Shown here: one piece after another, positions 27,901 through 37,375 of the stretch
Numbering within the stretch: position 1 is the first letter of the stretch
Layout of the letters: every line of letters starts with the position of its first letter
Origin: Desertivirga xinjiangensis
GTDB taxonomy: Bacteria > Bacteroidota > Bacteroidia > Sphingobacteriales > Sphingobacteriaceae
Reading direction: 5' to 3'
NCBI RefSeq assembly: GCF_024436435.1
Contig: NZ_JAFMZP010000004.1
Coordinates: 124,001-188,000, forward strand
Length of the DNA stretch: 64,000 nt
Position numbers and translations under genes: made by a program
The notes under the pieces: generated by a model
What the model was told of the DNA's origin: nothing
The model's input: the letters and a program-made list of their open reading frames with translations, nothing else
Databases searched by the model: none

Positions 27901-28087
27901 TCAAAAACTGGCAGCTAAACTCCGGACAAAATCTATAAGGGTTTATACGAATGGTTATAACCTGCTAACCTGGACGAAGCTGGATAAGTTGTACAGCAAT
28001 CTTGATCCTGAAGTTTTAGAGTCGAGCGGAGATTTGCCATATCCTCCGACCCGGATTATTAACATGGGCTTAAACGTCACTTTTTAA
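24971..28087 (+). CDS. SusC/RagA-family TonB-dependent transporter, full length
   Basis: This 1038-residue protein has a signal peptide (SALLLNCVSALAQ), a carboxypeptidase-D-regulatory-like domain at about residues 22-100 (ITGTVSDKSGPLPGVSI), the TonB box EEVVVVGYGTQKK, a plug with NPLILVDDIEF and SISILKDASSTAIYGIRGANGVVLVTT, and the barrel ending IINMGLNVTF. The longest open frame begins at 24824 inside the previous susD, but the ATG at 24971, 31 bases after that gene's stop, gives the only sensible export signal. It forms the second SusC of a tandem SusCD pair, an arrangement compatible with uptake of two sizes or decorations of one glycan. Confidence 0.94.
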   Translation: MRRLLYIISALLLNCVSALAQPKVITGTVSDKSGPLPGVSITEKTNPRNLTATNADGNFKITVNSNIIVLTSIGYITREINVQNQSNINVVMNADQKSLEEVVVVGYGTQKKITLTGAVSSVSGKEIRQSPSPSLQNTMAGRITGFSSQQTSGQPGRDGATFNIRGVSSYVGSNNPLILVDDIEFTYSQFSALNANEVESISILKDASSTAIYGIRGANGVVLVTTMRGKAGKPQISFQTEYGLSQLTKRPEYLDAYGAATVFNTAQVNTNNLNPNSNFVRTFSDEDLELYRNGTDPYGHPNNNWTDILLKEFAPQLRANFNITGGTDRAKYFVSLGYLDQGGQLKDFSEDLNSKYYYKRYNYRSNIDLSINKTLDLKFDLFGNVDEINTNNASANSNLFSDIGRLAETAAFNYPVYNPDGSLGYSMWQRSSSGRNNNNLIGRLMYNGYSRSFSNNINLSTTAIQKLDFLTKGLSAKATVAYRNFYTYGRNLQRPVSGTGFISYIYNPQTEAYSFGQRDDVYRLSTPSMSYSPGSTVRALTVQGFLNYNRYFGKHNISALALYSINSNTSSNTENRDYNFIPENFAGYTARINYNFNQKYLLELSGAYNGSDRFADKNQKRLGFFPAASIGWNLSEEKIFKEHVKSINTLKLRASYGLVGQDNVIGGVYAYKSIYTTGTGTGLFGIAPNNAFATAIEGMLGNEEVTWEKERKLDIGIDFSAVNRKVTGSLDYFNNNRYDIMTTRGTVSDVMGQLLPVVNLGKTNNKGWEAELGYNDKIGRNWNYSFRGTYSFARNKIDFMDEALPLYEYQRLTGQAIGSQLKYSWTGEFYTAEEIADPSVPKPTIGGRPGDLKYRDLNDDGAIDASDRSYFGLTNLPNTTYGITLGVGYKGLNVTALFQGAANFVASAQGAVIHHNASNALPIHLEHWTPERGNSAKYPQLYTTALSQSPRDFYSDFWAIRGDYIRLKTAEISYTLNQKLAAKLRTKSIRVYTNGYNLLTWTKLDKLYSNLDPEVLESSGDLPYPPTRIINMGLNVTF

Positions 28088-28096
28088 GAATCAATT

Positions 28097-29848
28097 ATGA
28101 AAAAGATATTCGCTATAGCTTTCATTGCAGGCGCCCTTGCCGCTTGTCAAAAATCATCCTTCCTGGATGATAAAACCAATGGCCTGACGGAAGAAGCTGT
28201 TTTTACCGACAGTATTCAGACAATGAACTTCCTGACCAAGATCTATCAGGATGCCGGATATACCTTCGGCCCTTCACGTTTTTCTTCTGCCGGAGGGTCT
28301 GGCAACACAGAATTGGCTACTGATAATGCGGAAGGAAATAATAATTTGTCGGTGTGGGGAAATGCCTATGCACAGGGGGTGATTGGACCTTCAAATGTGC
28401 TTACCGGCTTTGCAGCCGATAAAGATCTCTGGAAAACTCCATATAAAAATATACGTCGCGTTAACCTCCTGTTATCAAAACTGCCTGATGCTCCGTTCGC
28501 AGAGGCTACCAAAACACGTTTACGTGCGGAAGCACGATTTTTAAGAGCTTTTTACTATCATAACATGGTGGCGGCTTTCGCCGGAGTTCCTTTAATTGGG
28601 GATAAGGTTTTTGGGATAAGCGATATTATCGATATTCCCAGGTCCTCTTACAGTGATTGTGTAAATTACATCACTTCAGAGCTTGATGCCGCTGCTGCGG
28701 ACCTGGCTCCCATTGTATATAAGGATATCGATTATGGGAGGATAACAGAAGGAGCCTGCCGGGCTTTAAAGTCGCGGGTATTACTTTATGCTGCCAGCCC
28801 CTTATTCAATGGAGGGTCTGTATCTACAGACCCCGCTGTAATTCCCCTGACGGCTTATCCATCCAGCGACAATAATCGCTGGAAACTGGCTGCTGATGCT
28901 GCCGAGGATGTGATTGGGATGAATGATTACTCTTTGTATGTCGACAATACAACGCGCCCGGGGTTCGGTTTTTATCAGGTGTTCTTAAGGCGTGTCAATA
29001 ACGAATATATTTTCGCTTTCAACCGTCCGGCACAGAAAGAGTTTGAAGCCTACTATCTTCCTCCAACCAGATCTGGCGCCAGTATCATGCGTCCAACCCA
29101 GAATCTTGTGGAAAGCTTTCCAATGAGAGACGGAACGCCGATATCGGAGAGCGGTACGTATGATGCGAATAATCCCTATATTAACAGAGATCCCCGCCTC
29201 GACAACTCAATCATTTACAACGGGATGGTGTACCAAAATAATTCGGGTACCAAAACAGCAGTGTTAACCTACACAAGCTTAGGGTCAACTATTGCCAACA
29301 CTACGTCCGATGCTTATACCACTGCAAATAATTTTACCGGTTATTTCTCAAGAAAAATGCTGGATGAAAATCTAAGCAACAGCAGTGCAGGATCAACTGA
29401 GCGTGCCTGGCCTCTTATCAGGTACGCAGAAATCCTGCTGAATTATGCAGAGGCTGTTAACGAAATGGGAGAGCCGGAGAAGGCGGTAGAGAAATTGATA
29501 TTGCTGCGCGAAAGAGCTGGAATATTGCCTGGTGCAGACGGCCGGTATGGGATAAAGCCAAACATATCGGCGGGTGATTTGCAAGATTTAATACGCAATG
29601 AACGCAGGATTGAACTGGCATTTGAAGATCATCGGTTTAATGATATCAGGAGATGGAAAATTGCTTCAACCGTTCTGAAAGGCTTTAATAAGATCGATAT
29701 AATTAAACGGACAGGCACGAATACCTATGTGCATACTATCGGAACGGCTCCACGGCCTCTTAATTTCCGCGATGCGATGTACCTTTTGCCAATTCCGCTT
29801 TCAGAAAGGCAAAAAATGCCGTCGATGCTTCAGAATCCTGGGTATTGA
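28097..29848 (+). CDS. SusD/RagB-family lipoprotein
   Basis: This 583-residue surface lipoprotein pairs with the SusC ending 9 bases upstream. The signal ends ALAAC with Cys17. SusD motifs are RLRAEARFLRAFYYHNMVAAFAGVPLIG, IRYAEILLNYAEAVNEMG, IRNERRIELAFEDHRFNDIRRWKI and the terminal LQNPGY. It is clearly related to the SusD at 23245 (shared YAASPLFNGG/YAASPLYNGG and NERRIELAFE segments), so the two pairs probably arose by duplication of a susCD unit. Ligand unknown. Confidence 0.94.
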   Translation: MKKIFAIAFIAGALAACQKSSFLDDKTNGLTEEAVFTDSIQTMNFLTKIYQDAGYTFGPSRFSSAGGSGNTELATDNAEGNNNLSVWGNAYAQGVIGPSNVLTGFAADKDLWKTPYKNIRRVNLLLSKLPDAPFAEATKTRLRAEARFLRAFYYHNMVAAFAGVPLIGDKVFGISDIIDIPRSSYSDCVNYITSELDAAAADLAPIVYKDIDYGRITEGACRALKSRVLLYAASPLFNGGSVSTDPAVIPLTAYPSSDNNRWKLAADAAEDVIGMNDYSLYVDNTTRPGFGFYQVFLRRVNNEYIFAFNRPAQKEFEAYYLPPTRSGASIMRPTQNLVESFPMRDGTPISESGTYDANNPYINRDPRLDNSIIYNGMVYQNNSGTKTAVLTYTSLGSTIANTTSDAYTTANNFTGYFSRKMLDENLSNSSAGSTERAWPLIRYAEILLNYAEAVNEMGEPEKAVEKLILLRERAGILPGADGRYGIKPNISAGDLQDLIRNERRIELAFEDHRFNDIRRWKIASTVLKGFNKIDIIKRTGTNTYVHTIGTAPRPLNFRDAMYLLPIPLSERQKMPSMLQNPGY

Positions 29849-29913
29849 GCTACTCATCAGTCATTTCCAGGGTTCTGTAAATGTAAAAGTTTTATTGATT
29901 TCAGATATTCATA

Positions 29914-32232
29914 ATGAGGATACAAAGATTCTTTTCTCAGGCTTTCATACTTATAGTCTTAAATATTATTTCAGCGAAAGCACAAGAAGGAGAAAATAAA
30001 TTACCACAGTTGGGAAAAAGCTCGGTCAAAGAAATTGTATCGGCTATGACCCTTCATGAAAAAGCGCAACTGGTAGTGGGAGCAACTGAGTTGAAAAAAG
30101 CATCTTCATCTGAAAATGGCACCGTTATTGGCTTCACCGAACAAAAAGTACCCGGAGCTGCTGGGATAACGGCTGCGATCCCACGGCTTGGAATTCCGGC
30201 GCTTATTGTAAGTGATGGACCTGCAGGAGTCCGTATCAATCCAAGGAGAAAAGGAGACACTAACACTTATTATGCCACCGCTTTTCCCGTGGGCACCTCA
30301 CTGGCTTCCACCTGGGACCCGGCTCTGGTGGAAGAAGTCGGGCGCGCTTTCGGAAACGAGGTAAAAGAATATGGTATTGATATCTTGTTGGCGCCAGGAA
30401 TGAACATTCACAGAAATCCTCTCAATGGTAGAAATTTTGAATACTATTCCGAAGATCCTCTAATATCAGGAAAGATTGCTGGAGCAATAGTTAGAGGTAT
30501 CCAGTCGAATGGTGTAGGAACCTCTGTGAAACATTTTTCAGGAAACAATCAGGAATCTAACCGCAACGGAGTGAATGTCGTTGTTTCTGAAAGGGCTTTG
30601 AGGGAGATATACCTGAAAGGATTCCGTATTGCCATTGCAGAATCTAATCCCTGGACAGTAATGTCTTCTTATAATAAATTGAACGGTGCTTTTACAGCAG
30701 AAAGCTATGACTTGCTTTCTACTATTTTACGTGATGAATGGAAGTTTGAAGGATTTGTGATGACAGATTGGGGCGGAGGCCGAGACAGACCTGGGACAAT
30801 TAAAGCGGGCAATGATCTGATCATGCCTGGCCGGCCCGGACAATCAGACCTGATCGTAGCAGCGGTCAAAAATGGGACCCTGGATATAAAGGCTCTTGAT
30901 ACAAGTGTAGAACGAATTGTAAAGGTCATTCTTAAATCTCCAACCTTTAATAAGTATGTATATTCTGATAAGCCGGATCTTAAAGGTCACGCCGCAATGG
31001 TAAGAAAAGCAGGTGCTGACGGAATCGTTCTTTTAAAGAACGAACAGCATACATTGCCGCTTAAAACTCAAACTAAGGGGATTGCTGTTTTTGGGAACAC
31101 CTCCTTCAAAACAATTGCCGGAGGAATGGGAAGTGGCGATGTGAATAAAGCTTACATCATATCAGTAATGAAGGGACTCGCTAATGCAGGCTACACTCCC
31201 GATGCTGATTTGAAGAAAGATTACCTAACCTATTTTTCGAAAGATTCTGCAGCGCAGATGGCGGCAGGGGCTAAGTGGCCAAAGGCCGCTCCTGAAATGA
31301 CGATTTCCGACAGTGTCATTTCTAAAAAAGCTGAAGACTGTGCTGTTGCCTTAATAACGGTTGGAAGGAATTCTGGTGAGGTGAATGATCGTAACCTGGA
31401 AACGAATTATCATCTTACGAACTTCGAGATAGAACAAATCAAGAAAATTGGCGCAGAATTCCACAGAAAGGGGAAGAAAGTTGTAATTGTACTGAATATC
31501 GCTGGTGTTATTGATATGAAAGACTGGAAGGATGTGGCTGATGCGATACTGCTTGTATGGCAACCTGGGCAGGAAGCAGGAAATTCCATAGCAGATGTAC
31601 TAAGTGGAAAAGTAAACCCATCGGGCAAGCTTGCTACAACCTTTCCTGTGAATTATACTGATGTCTCTTCTGCAAAGAACTTCCCTGGAACGCCAGTGGA
31701 AAAGCCTTTAAATGTAACTTACGAGGAAGGTATTTATGTTGGCTACCGATATCATGATATATTTAAAGTGCCTGTTGCCTATGAGTTTGGCTTTGGGTTG
31801 TCATATACCGATTTTATCATAAGTGATTTGAAGCTAGGAAGGATTTCATCTGATGGCTCTTTTGACATAGCTTGTAAAGTAAAAAACACCGGTTCGGTGG
31901 CCGGTCGGCAAGTCGTTCAGGTATACATCTCGGCTCCAGGAAAGACAATCGATAAGCCTTCGCAGGAACTTAAAGCATTCTTAAAAAGTAAAGTCCTGGC
32001 CCCAGGAGAATCCGAGAAGATGAGGTTCAGTATTAAAGGATCAGAGCTCGCATCTTTTTATTCAGACCGTTCCGAATGGATCACTGAATCGGGAAAATAT
32101 GAAGTAAGACTCGGCTTCTCATCTAAAAATATTCAGAAAAACGCTTCCTTTCAGATAAAGAATGAGATTGTTATTGAAAAGACCCACAAAGTACTGCAGC
32201 CTGGGGTACATCTCAACGAATTAAAACCATAA
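29914..32232 (+). CDS. GH3 beta-glycosidase (xylosidase/glucosidase type)
   Basis: This 772-residue exported enzyme has a Sec signal (LIVLNIISAKA), the GH3 N-terminal barrel, the C-terminal alpha/beta sandwich and a fibronectin-III-like end (VKNTGSVAGRQVVQVYIS). The nucleophile is Asp285 in VMTDWGGG. Other landmarks are SDGPAGVRINP, GRNFEYYSEDP, KHFSGNNQE and VSERALREIYLKGF. The exact sugar cannot be read from sequence; a beta-xylosidase or beta-glucosidase role fits the xylan and hemicellulose setting. It ends the tandem susCD operon, 65 bases after susD. Confidence 0.88.
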   Translation: MRIQRFFSQAFILIVLNIISAKAQEGENKLPQLGKSSVKEIVSAMTLHEKAQLVVGATELKKASSSENGTVIGFTEQKVPGAAGITAAIPRLGIPALIVSDGPAGVRINPRRKGDTNTYYATAFPVGTSLASTWDPALVEEVGRAFGNEVKEYGIDILLAPGMNIHRNPLNGRNFEYYSEDPLISGKIAGAIVRGIQSNGVGTSVKHFSGNNQESNRNGVNVVVSERALREIYLKGFRIAIAESNPWTVMSSYNKLNGAFTAESYDLLSTILRDEWKFEGFVMTDWGGGRDRPGTIKAGNDLIMPGRPGQSDLIVAAVKNGTLDIKALDTSVERIVKVILKSPTFNKYVYSDKPDLKGHAAMVRKAGADGIVLLKNEQHTLPLKTQTKGIAVFGNTSFKTIAGGMGSGDVNKAYIISVMKGLANAGYTPDADLKKDYLTYFSKDSAAQMAAGAKWPKAAPEMTISDSVISKKAEDCAVALITVGRNSGEVNDRNLETNYHLTNFEIEQIKKIGAEFHRKGKKVVIVLNIAGVIDMKDWKDVADAILLVWQPGQEAGNSIADVLSGKVNPSGKLATTFPVNYTDVSSAKNFPGTPVEKPLNVTYEEGIYVGYRYHDIFKVPVAYEFGFGLSYTDFIISDLKLGRISSDGSFDIACKVKNTGSVAGRQVVQVYISAPGKTIDKPSQELKAFLKSKVLAPGESEKMRFSIKGSELASFYSDRSEWITESGKYEVRLGFSSKNIQKNASFQIKNEIVIEKTHKVLQPGVHLNELKP

Positions 32233-32315
32233 ATTCTTTTTCGTTTCGGTGGCAACATCTCATGGGTTAATAGAATCTTTACTTGAAGATATAAAACTAT
32301 AGATTATTATTTTTA

Positions 32316-32323
32316 TATTTTTG
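32316..32323 (+). promoter_or_regulatory. Candidate -7 element of the hybrid regulator gene
   Basis: TATTTTTG matches TAnnTTTG exactly, 60 bases before the GTG start at 32384. A matching TTG at 17-23 bases upstream is not seen. The same bases, ATATTTTTGA, recur in the promoter at 63621. Confidence 0.35.
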
Positions 32324-32367
32324 ATGTGAACCATTGTTTACACGTAATTGAATACTGTTAATTTTCC

Positions 32368-32372
32368 GGAGG
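32368..32372 (+). promoter_or_regulatory. Shine-Dalgarno GGAGG supporting a GTG start
   Basis: GGAGG lies 11 bases before GTG at 32384. Good Shine-Dalgarno sequences are uncommon in this phylum, so it helps choose this start over the TTG at 32348, which lies directly after an in-frame stop and upstream of the GGAGG. Confidence 0.55.
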
Positions 32373-32383
32373 CCAAAGAATTC

Positions 32384-35300
32384 GTGTATATTAAGAGAGA
32401 GAAGCCAACTGCGATACTGGCCTTCTTTTTCTTTCTGTGTATATTTTCTGCTCATCAGTTATTCTCACAAAGTAATCCTGAATTTAACCATATTACAGTA
32501 GAAAACGGCTTATCTCAAAGTACCGTGTATGCTATTACACAAGATTCAAAAGGATTTATCTGGTTTGCCAGTCGGGATGGATTAAACCGCTATGATTCAC
32601 GAAATATAAAAGTTTATAAGAATATTACCGGAGATAAAAGTTCATTATCCGGAAATCTGGTTACCTGCTTGCTGTCGGACTCTAAAGGTAATTTGTGGAT
32701 AGGTACTGCAAATGGGCTAAATAAATATAATCGAAATCTGGAGACGTTTACCCGGTTGCTTCAGGAACAAGATCAGGTCAAGTGTAATATCTCTCAAATT
32801 TACGAAGACCGGAAGGGTAATCTTTGGATAGGTACGAATCGCGGCCTTTATTTCAAAGGCGTTACAAGTGATAACATTAGACTTTTATCCTTTTCAACTT
32901 ACAGGCACAAGCAATCATGGAAAGAGGTTCTAACCATTAAAGAAGATCATAAGGCAAACATCTGGATCGGCACAGATAACGGTTTATTCAAAATGAATAC
33001 CAAAGGGAAAGTTGATATTTACCGCAATTCGACTGATCCGAAATACAATTATATTCGAACAATAACCCAGGATGAAAAACATAATTTATGGGTTGGTACA
33101 GACGGGGGCCTTCAATATGTAGATTCCTCAAGCATTACGTTGGTATCAAAAAGGAATAAGCACCCTGTTGTTTCCAAAAGTGTTCGTAAAATAATGATAA
33201 GCAAAACGGGTAAGATCTGGTTGGGAACTTCAAATGGTATTTTGGTTTATAATCAGACAAGTGGCACTTTAAAATCGTTTGTAAACGATCCAGGTGATTC
33301 AAAAAGCTTAAATCAAAATTCAGTGTATGATATCTATGAAGATAAAGCGGGTACTATATGGATTGGGACATTTTACGGCGGCGTAAATTATATCCTTAAG
33401 TACCCTCCTAACTTTATTGCCTATCAGAAAAGGAATGATGCAAATGCTTTGGAAAGCAATATAATAAGTGGAATTGCAGAGGACGATAACCACAATCTGC
33501 TGGTAGGCACTCAGGAAGCCGGATTAAATTATTATGACAGAACCACTGGAAAATTTCTGTCATATAAGAGTAGAGACGGCGATGCCAACAGTCTGAGTTC
33601 GGATATAGTCAAGCTGATCTACAAAGACAGTAAAGGAAACATCTGGGTCGGAAGTCATTACCTGCAGTTATACAACCAGCAAACTAAAAGCTTCAAAACT
33701 TTTAAAAATAAGATTAATCAGCCTGCTTTCATTAATGCCATTTGTGAATATAAAAATAATACCTATTGGGTCGGAGTCCGTGATGGCGGCATTTACTTGT
33801 TTGACTACTCAACTGAAACCGTAGTGTCGGCTGACTCTATAACTGGTGGCAGATTCAAAAATAAGGTTATTAAATACATCTTTAAAGATGTATCTGCCAA
33901 TATTTGGTTTGGTACGGATGCCGGCCTCTTTTTGCTGAATGGCAAAACTGGCGAAATTGAAAAATACGAAAGTCGCCCCCCCGGTCAGGGCACACTCGGT
34001 TCCGATAATATAAACGTGATTAGCCAGGATCGTAAGCAACGTATTTGGGTTGGTACAGCCAGCGGTGGCCTAAGCTTATTTGATCGGGCTAACCGGAAGG
34101 TTACAAATTTCACTGTAAAAGATGGATTGCCAAGTAATACTATCAATGGCCTTCTGGCAGATGATTACGGTTATCTGTGGCTAAGCACAGATAAAGGTTT
34201 ATGCAGGTTTGATTCGGAAAAATATACCACCAGAAACTACAATATCCAGGATGGTTTGCCAGGAATTGTATTTAATTTGAATTCTTTTTTGAAAGATCAT
34301 CAGGGTAATTTCTTTTTTGGCGGATATAATGGATTAGTTCAGTTTAATCCCTCAAATATATCCGCTAACGATGAAGTGGCAGACCTTCATTTTCTTGATA
34401 TACATGTTGCGAACGAACTAAATTCAGCAAATAAGTATATAAGCCAGCTGACTAAACCATTACCTTCAGTCGCTTTTAGTTATCGACAGAATGTATTTAC
34501 TGTCGATTTTGCATTGTTGAATTACGTAAGGCCGTTGAAGAACAAATATGCCTATCAATTATTAGGTTATGAGAAAGGCTGGACGTATGTAAATGTGCCT
34601 TCTGCTACCTTTACTAACGTGCCTGCCGGAGAGTATACCTTGTTGGTTAAGGGGGCGAATAACGACGGGAAGTGGACTGCGGAACCAATCAGATTGGGAA
34701 TTTCCATTTCGCCTCCACCATGGTTGAGTTGGTGGGCCTACCTTTTCTATTTCATTATCGCATCAGGAATAGCATTGATTATTGTCAGATTTATCGTTAT
34801 AAGGGATCGCTTAAAACGTGAAGAACAGATCCACCAGATGAAACTTGACTTTTTTACTAACATTTCTCATGAGTTGAGAACTCCCTTAACCCTTATTTTA
34901 GGACCGATTGAATCTATTATTAAAAGTGCCGAGGCTGATACGAAAATTAAAAATAAGCTGTCTCAAGCAAAATTTAACGTCGACAGGCTTTTAAGATTAG
35001 TAGGGGAGCTTCTCGACTTCCGTAAAACAGAAACAGGAAACTTAGAGATACATGTGGCTAAGCATAACATTGTGAGTTTTGCCAGGAAGATCTTTCTATC
35101 TTTTGACGACTTTGCAGAAAAAAGAAGTATCGATTATAAATTTATAGCGGAAAAGCAAGATATTGATTTGTATTTCGACGATGTGCAGCTTGAAAAAGTT
35201 TTATATAATATTCTTTCAAACGCATTTAAATTCACCACTCAGGGAGGAAAGATTACACTGGAGATAATTGCAGACCAATCAGATGTTTTGATTAAGATAT

Positions 35301-36391
35301 CAGATAACGGAATAGGTATTCCGTCGCATAGTTTATCTAAGATCTTCACCAATTATTACCAGGTAAAAGATTACGGGCAGCAATCTTTGGGCTCTGGTAT
35401 CGGTCTGGCATTGTCAAAAAGTATTATCGAGTTGCATCATGGTGCTATTTCTGTTGCAAGCCGCCAGGCTGAGCACACGGAGGAACGTTTAACCTGTTTT
35501 ACCATACTAATGAAAACTGGGAGCGCTCATTTTTCAGCAAATGAGATGCTGCCCGATCGCATCTCAAACCTTCCTTTAGCGCCTAAGCTGACAGACACTC
35601 TGCCTGATACCGATTCAATGCCTGGTATTGATGGTAAGAAGTTTGATATACTGATCGCTGAAGACAACGATGCGATACGGAAATTCATCGCAGAAAATTT
35701 ATCAGGTAATTTCAATATAACACAGTGCGCCAACGGGCAGGAAGGACTGGACGCTGCATTCAGGAACATCCCTGATCTGATAATAAGTGATGTGATGATG
35801 CCGGAAATGGATGGGCTTGAGTTTAGCAAAAAGATAAAAGAGGACGACCGTACCAGCCACATACCGCTTATTTTACTCACTGCACTATCAGATACAATTC
35901 ATCAGATTGAAGGCCTGCAGATGGGAGCAGACCTTTATCTGAGCAAGCCATTTAGCATCCAGGTATTAGAACTTAGCATAAACAATTTGCTGGCATCTCG
36001 CGATTTAATGCGACGCAAGTTTAGCCAGGAGTATACTCTCCAACCTTCTAATGTTGTAATAGATTCTAAGGATGACGCTTTTTTAAATAAGCTGGTCAAC
36101 TGTATAGAGTTGAATATGACCAACAACGATTTCAGCGTGGATAAACTAGCGGTAGATATGGGTATGAGCCGTAATGTCCTGTACCGTAAGATTGACGCAT
36201 TGACGGGAATGTCGGTTAACGATTTTATTAAATCAATTCGTTTAAAGAGAGCTTTACAACTCCTGGAATCGCAGGAATACGCGGTGTACGAAGTGGCAAC
36301 TTTGGTTGGGTTCAACGACCATAAATATTTCAGTAAAGAATTTAAGAAATGCTTCGGTAAATCTCCCAGTGAGTTTAAAGTAATCAAATAG
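32384..36391 (+). CDS. Hybrid two-component system regulator (HTCS), one-piece sensor kinase and AraC-type activator
   Basis: This 1335-residue protein senses glycan fragments in the periplasm and activates polysaccharide-utilization genes. No ATG exists near the N-terminus; GTG at 32384 with a GGAGG upstream gives the signal/anchor AILAFFFFLCIFSAHQLFSQ. Fourteen propeller repeats of the WIGT.xGL type suggest two seven-bladed propellers, followed by a Y_Y_Y domain and a membrane helix (WWAYLFYFIIASGIALIIV). Then come HisKA with His829 in FFTNISHELRTPL, an ATPase with SDNGIGIP and GSGIGLALSK, a receiver domain with Asp1136 in IISDVMMPEMDG, and a C-terminal AraC helix-turn-helix (VYEVATLVGFNDHKYFSKEFKKCFGKSP). 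Its targets are probably the loci on either side. Confidence 0.95.
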   Translation: MYIKREKPTAILAFFFFLCIFSAHQLFSQSNPEFNHITVENGLSQSTVYAITQDSKGFIWFASRDGLNRYDSRNIKVYKNITGDKSSLSGNLVTCLLSDSKGNLWIGTANGLNKYNRNLETFTRLLQEQDQVKCNISQIYEDRKGNLWIGTNRGLYFKGVTSDNIRLLSFSTYRHKQSWKEVLTIKEDHKANIWIGTDNGLFKMNTKGKVDIYRNSTDPKYNYIRTITQDEKHNLWVGTDGGLQYVDSSSITLVSKRNKHPVVSKSVRKIMISKTGKIWLGTSNGILVYNQTSGTLKSFVNDPGDSKSLNQNSVYDIYEDKAGTIWIGTFYGGVNYILKYPPNFIAYQKRNDANALESNIISGIAEDDNHNLLVGTQEAGLNYYDRTTGKFLSYKSRDGDANSLSSDIVKLIYKDSKGNIWVGSHYLQLYNQQTKSFKTFKNKINQPAFINAICEYKNNTYWVGVRDGGIYLFDYSTETVVSADSITGGRFKNKVIKYIFKDVSANIWFGTDAGLFLLNGKTGEIEKYESRPPGQGTLGSDNINVISQDRKQRIWVGTASGGLSLFDRANRKVTNFTVKDGLPSNTINGLLADDYGYLWLSTDKGLCRFDSEKYTTRNYNIQDGLPGIVFNLNSFLKDHQGNFFFGGYNGLVQFNPSNISANDEVADLHFLDIHVANELNSANKYISQLTKPLPSVAFSYRQNVFTVDFALLNYVRPLKNKYAYQLLGYEKGWTYVNVPSATFTNVPAGEYTLLVKGANNDGKWTAEPIRLGISISPPPWLSWWAYLFYFIIASGIALIIVRFIVIRDRLKREEQIHQMKLDFFTNISHELRTPLTLILGPIESIIKSAEADTKIKNKLSQAKFNVDRLLRLVGELLDFRKTETGNLEIHVAKHNIVSFARKIFLSFDDFAEKRSIDYKFIAEKQDIDLYFDDVQLEKVLYNILSNAFKFTTQGGKITLEIIADQSDVLIKISDNGIGIPSHSLSKIFTNYYQVKDYGQQSLGSGIGLALSKSIIELHHGAISVASRQAEHTEERLTCFTILMKTGSAHFSANEMLPDRISNLPLAPKLTDTLPDTDSMPGIDGKKFDILIAEDNDAIRKFIAENLSGNFNITQCANGQEGLDAAFRNIPDLIISDVMMPEMDGLEFSKKIKEDDRTSHIPLILLTALSDTIHQIEGLQMGADLYLSKPFSIQVLELSINNLLASRDLMRRKFSQEYTLQPSNVVIDSKDDAFLNKLVNCIELNMTNNDFSVDKLAVDMGMSRNVLYRKIDALTGMSVNDFIKSIRLKRALQLLESQEYAVYEVATLVGFNDHKYFSKEFKKCFGKSPSEFKVIK

Positions 36392-36746
36392 GTTCTTAAT
36401 AAGTCTTTATCCGGGAAAAGTCTTTATCGCTCCTCGGGTTAAATCTCAATAATCTCAGAAAGTTCAAGAAGTTCAGGCTGCGTACGTCCTGGAATTTATG
36501 AATATTGCTTTTTAGGGCTTTAAAGGAGGATTTTCCTCCCCTTTAGTGCAGATTTTCACCCCTCCCTTTCGCTTAAAAGGTTCAATTTTACACTCAAACC
36601 AATTCTGAAAACCGGTTCAAATATACATCGAAACCTACACGGGTTTTCCCTGAGCATTCAGTAGGTGTGCAATGTCTGTTGGAGGATTTCATGGTGTTGA
36701 AAGTAAAACTCAATCATTTTGTAAGCATTATTAAACCCTAACTCTG
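36392..36746. other. 355-base intergenic region before the sigma factor
   Basis: No ORF with coding character was found. The region holds an 11-base direct repeat AAGTCTTTATC (36401-36411 and 36418-36428), a GGAGGA/TCCTCC hairpin at 36525-36539 with no T tract, and an AACCGGTT palindrome at 36610-36617. No convincing TTG/TAnnTTTG promoter could be recognised, although the sigma gene downstream needs one. Confidence 0.55.
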
Positions 36747-37292
36747 ATGGATAATAGTGATGAGATCATTTTAAATAGTTTGAAAACAGACTCAGTTGAG
36801 TCCTATGAATTGCTTTTCAAGAAATATTATAAGCTACTAACAATGCAGGCATTTTATATTCTTGAAGATGAAATGGAATCAGAAGATTTAGTGCTGGCTT
36901 TTTTCTCTGAAATATGGGAGAACAAACTTTACAATAATATCCAGAGTTCCTTGAAGGCATATCTCCAGGTATCGGTACGCAATAAGTGTTTCAAGATATT
37001 GGATAAACGAAAAACCGCTTCAAAGCGTATGGATAACTACGTCTCCACCTTGCAGACTGATCTTGATGAAGTTGATGACAAGAATGAATACATATCTACA
37101 GACCAGATTCAAGTAGTATTATCGGACTTCCCAAGACAAAGATTACAAGCTTTTACCCTTGTTTACATGCAGGAAAAAAGATATAAAGAAGCTGCGCTGG
37201 AGATGGGTATTTCTATAAATTCAATAAAAACACATTTAAAGCTGGCCATAAAAGAGTTGCGAAAAAGGCTGGTTGTATCTTCAAATAGCTAG
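36747..37292 (+). CDS. ECF-type RNA polymerase sigma factor
   Basis: This 181-residue protein belongs to the extracytoplasmic-function sigma-70 group common in Bacteroidota. Region 2 includes YELLFKKYYKLL and SEDLVLAFFSEIWEN; region 4 has RYKEAALEMGISINSIKTHLKLAIKELRKRL, the recognition helix. The linker between the domains is acidic (DLDEVDDKNEY). It is followed by a short FecR-like anti-sigma fragment and then GH3 and susCD genes. In classical arrangements the sigma factor is held by a membrane FecR protein and responds to a SusC with an extra N-terminal signalling domain; neither is complete here. Confidence 0.92.
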   Translation: MDNSDEIILNSLKTDSVESYELLFKKYYKLLTMQAFYILEDEMESEDLVLAFFSEIWENKLYNNIQSSLKAYLQVSVRNKCFKILDKRKTASKRMDNYVSTLQTDLDEVDDKNEYISTDQIQVVLSDFPRQRLQAFTLVYMQEKRYKEAALEMGISINSIKTHLKLAIKELRKRLVVSSNS

Positions 37293-37375
37293 CTTTTACT
37301 AGAGATCCCTCTGGCTTGTGTCCATCTCTTGCGGAGCCATTCACCCGTTTTGATCAAAAAAGGGTCTGCCTTCAA

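Noticed and set aside
35935-36387. 150-codon open frame on the - strand
   Set aside because: It is antisense to the receiver/AraC end of the hybrid regulator, whose reading is unambiguous.
36525-36539. GGAGGA/TCCTCC hairpin as terminator of the hybrid regulator gene
   Set aside because: The stem is short and no T run follows on either strand; kept only as a note in the intergenic entry.
36610-36617. AACCGGTT palindrome before the sigma gene
   Set aside because: Eight bases only, does not match the 14-base operator, and no second copy at a regular spacing.
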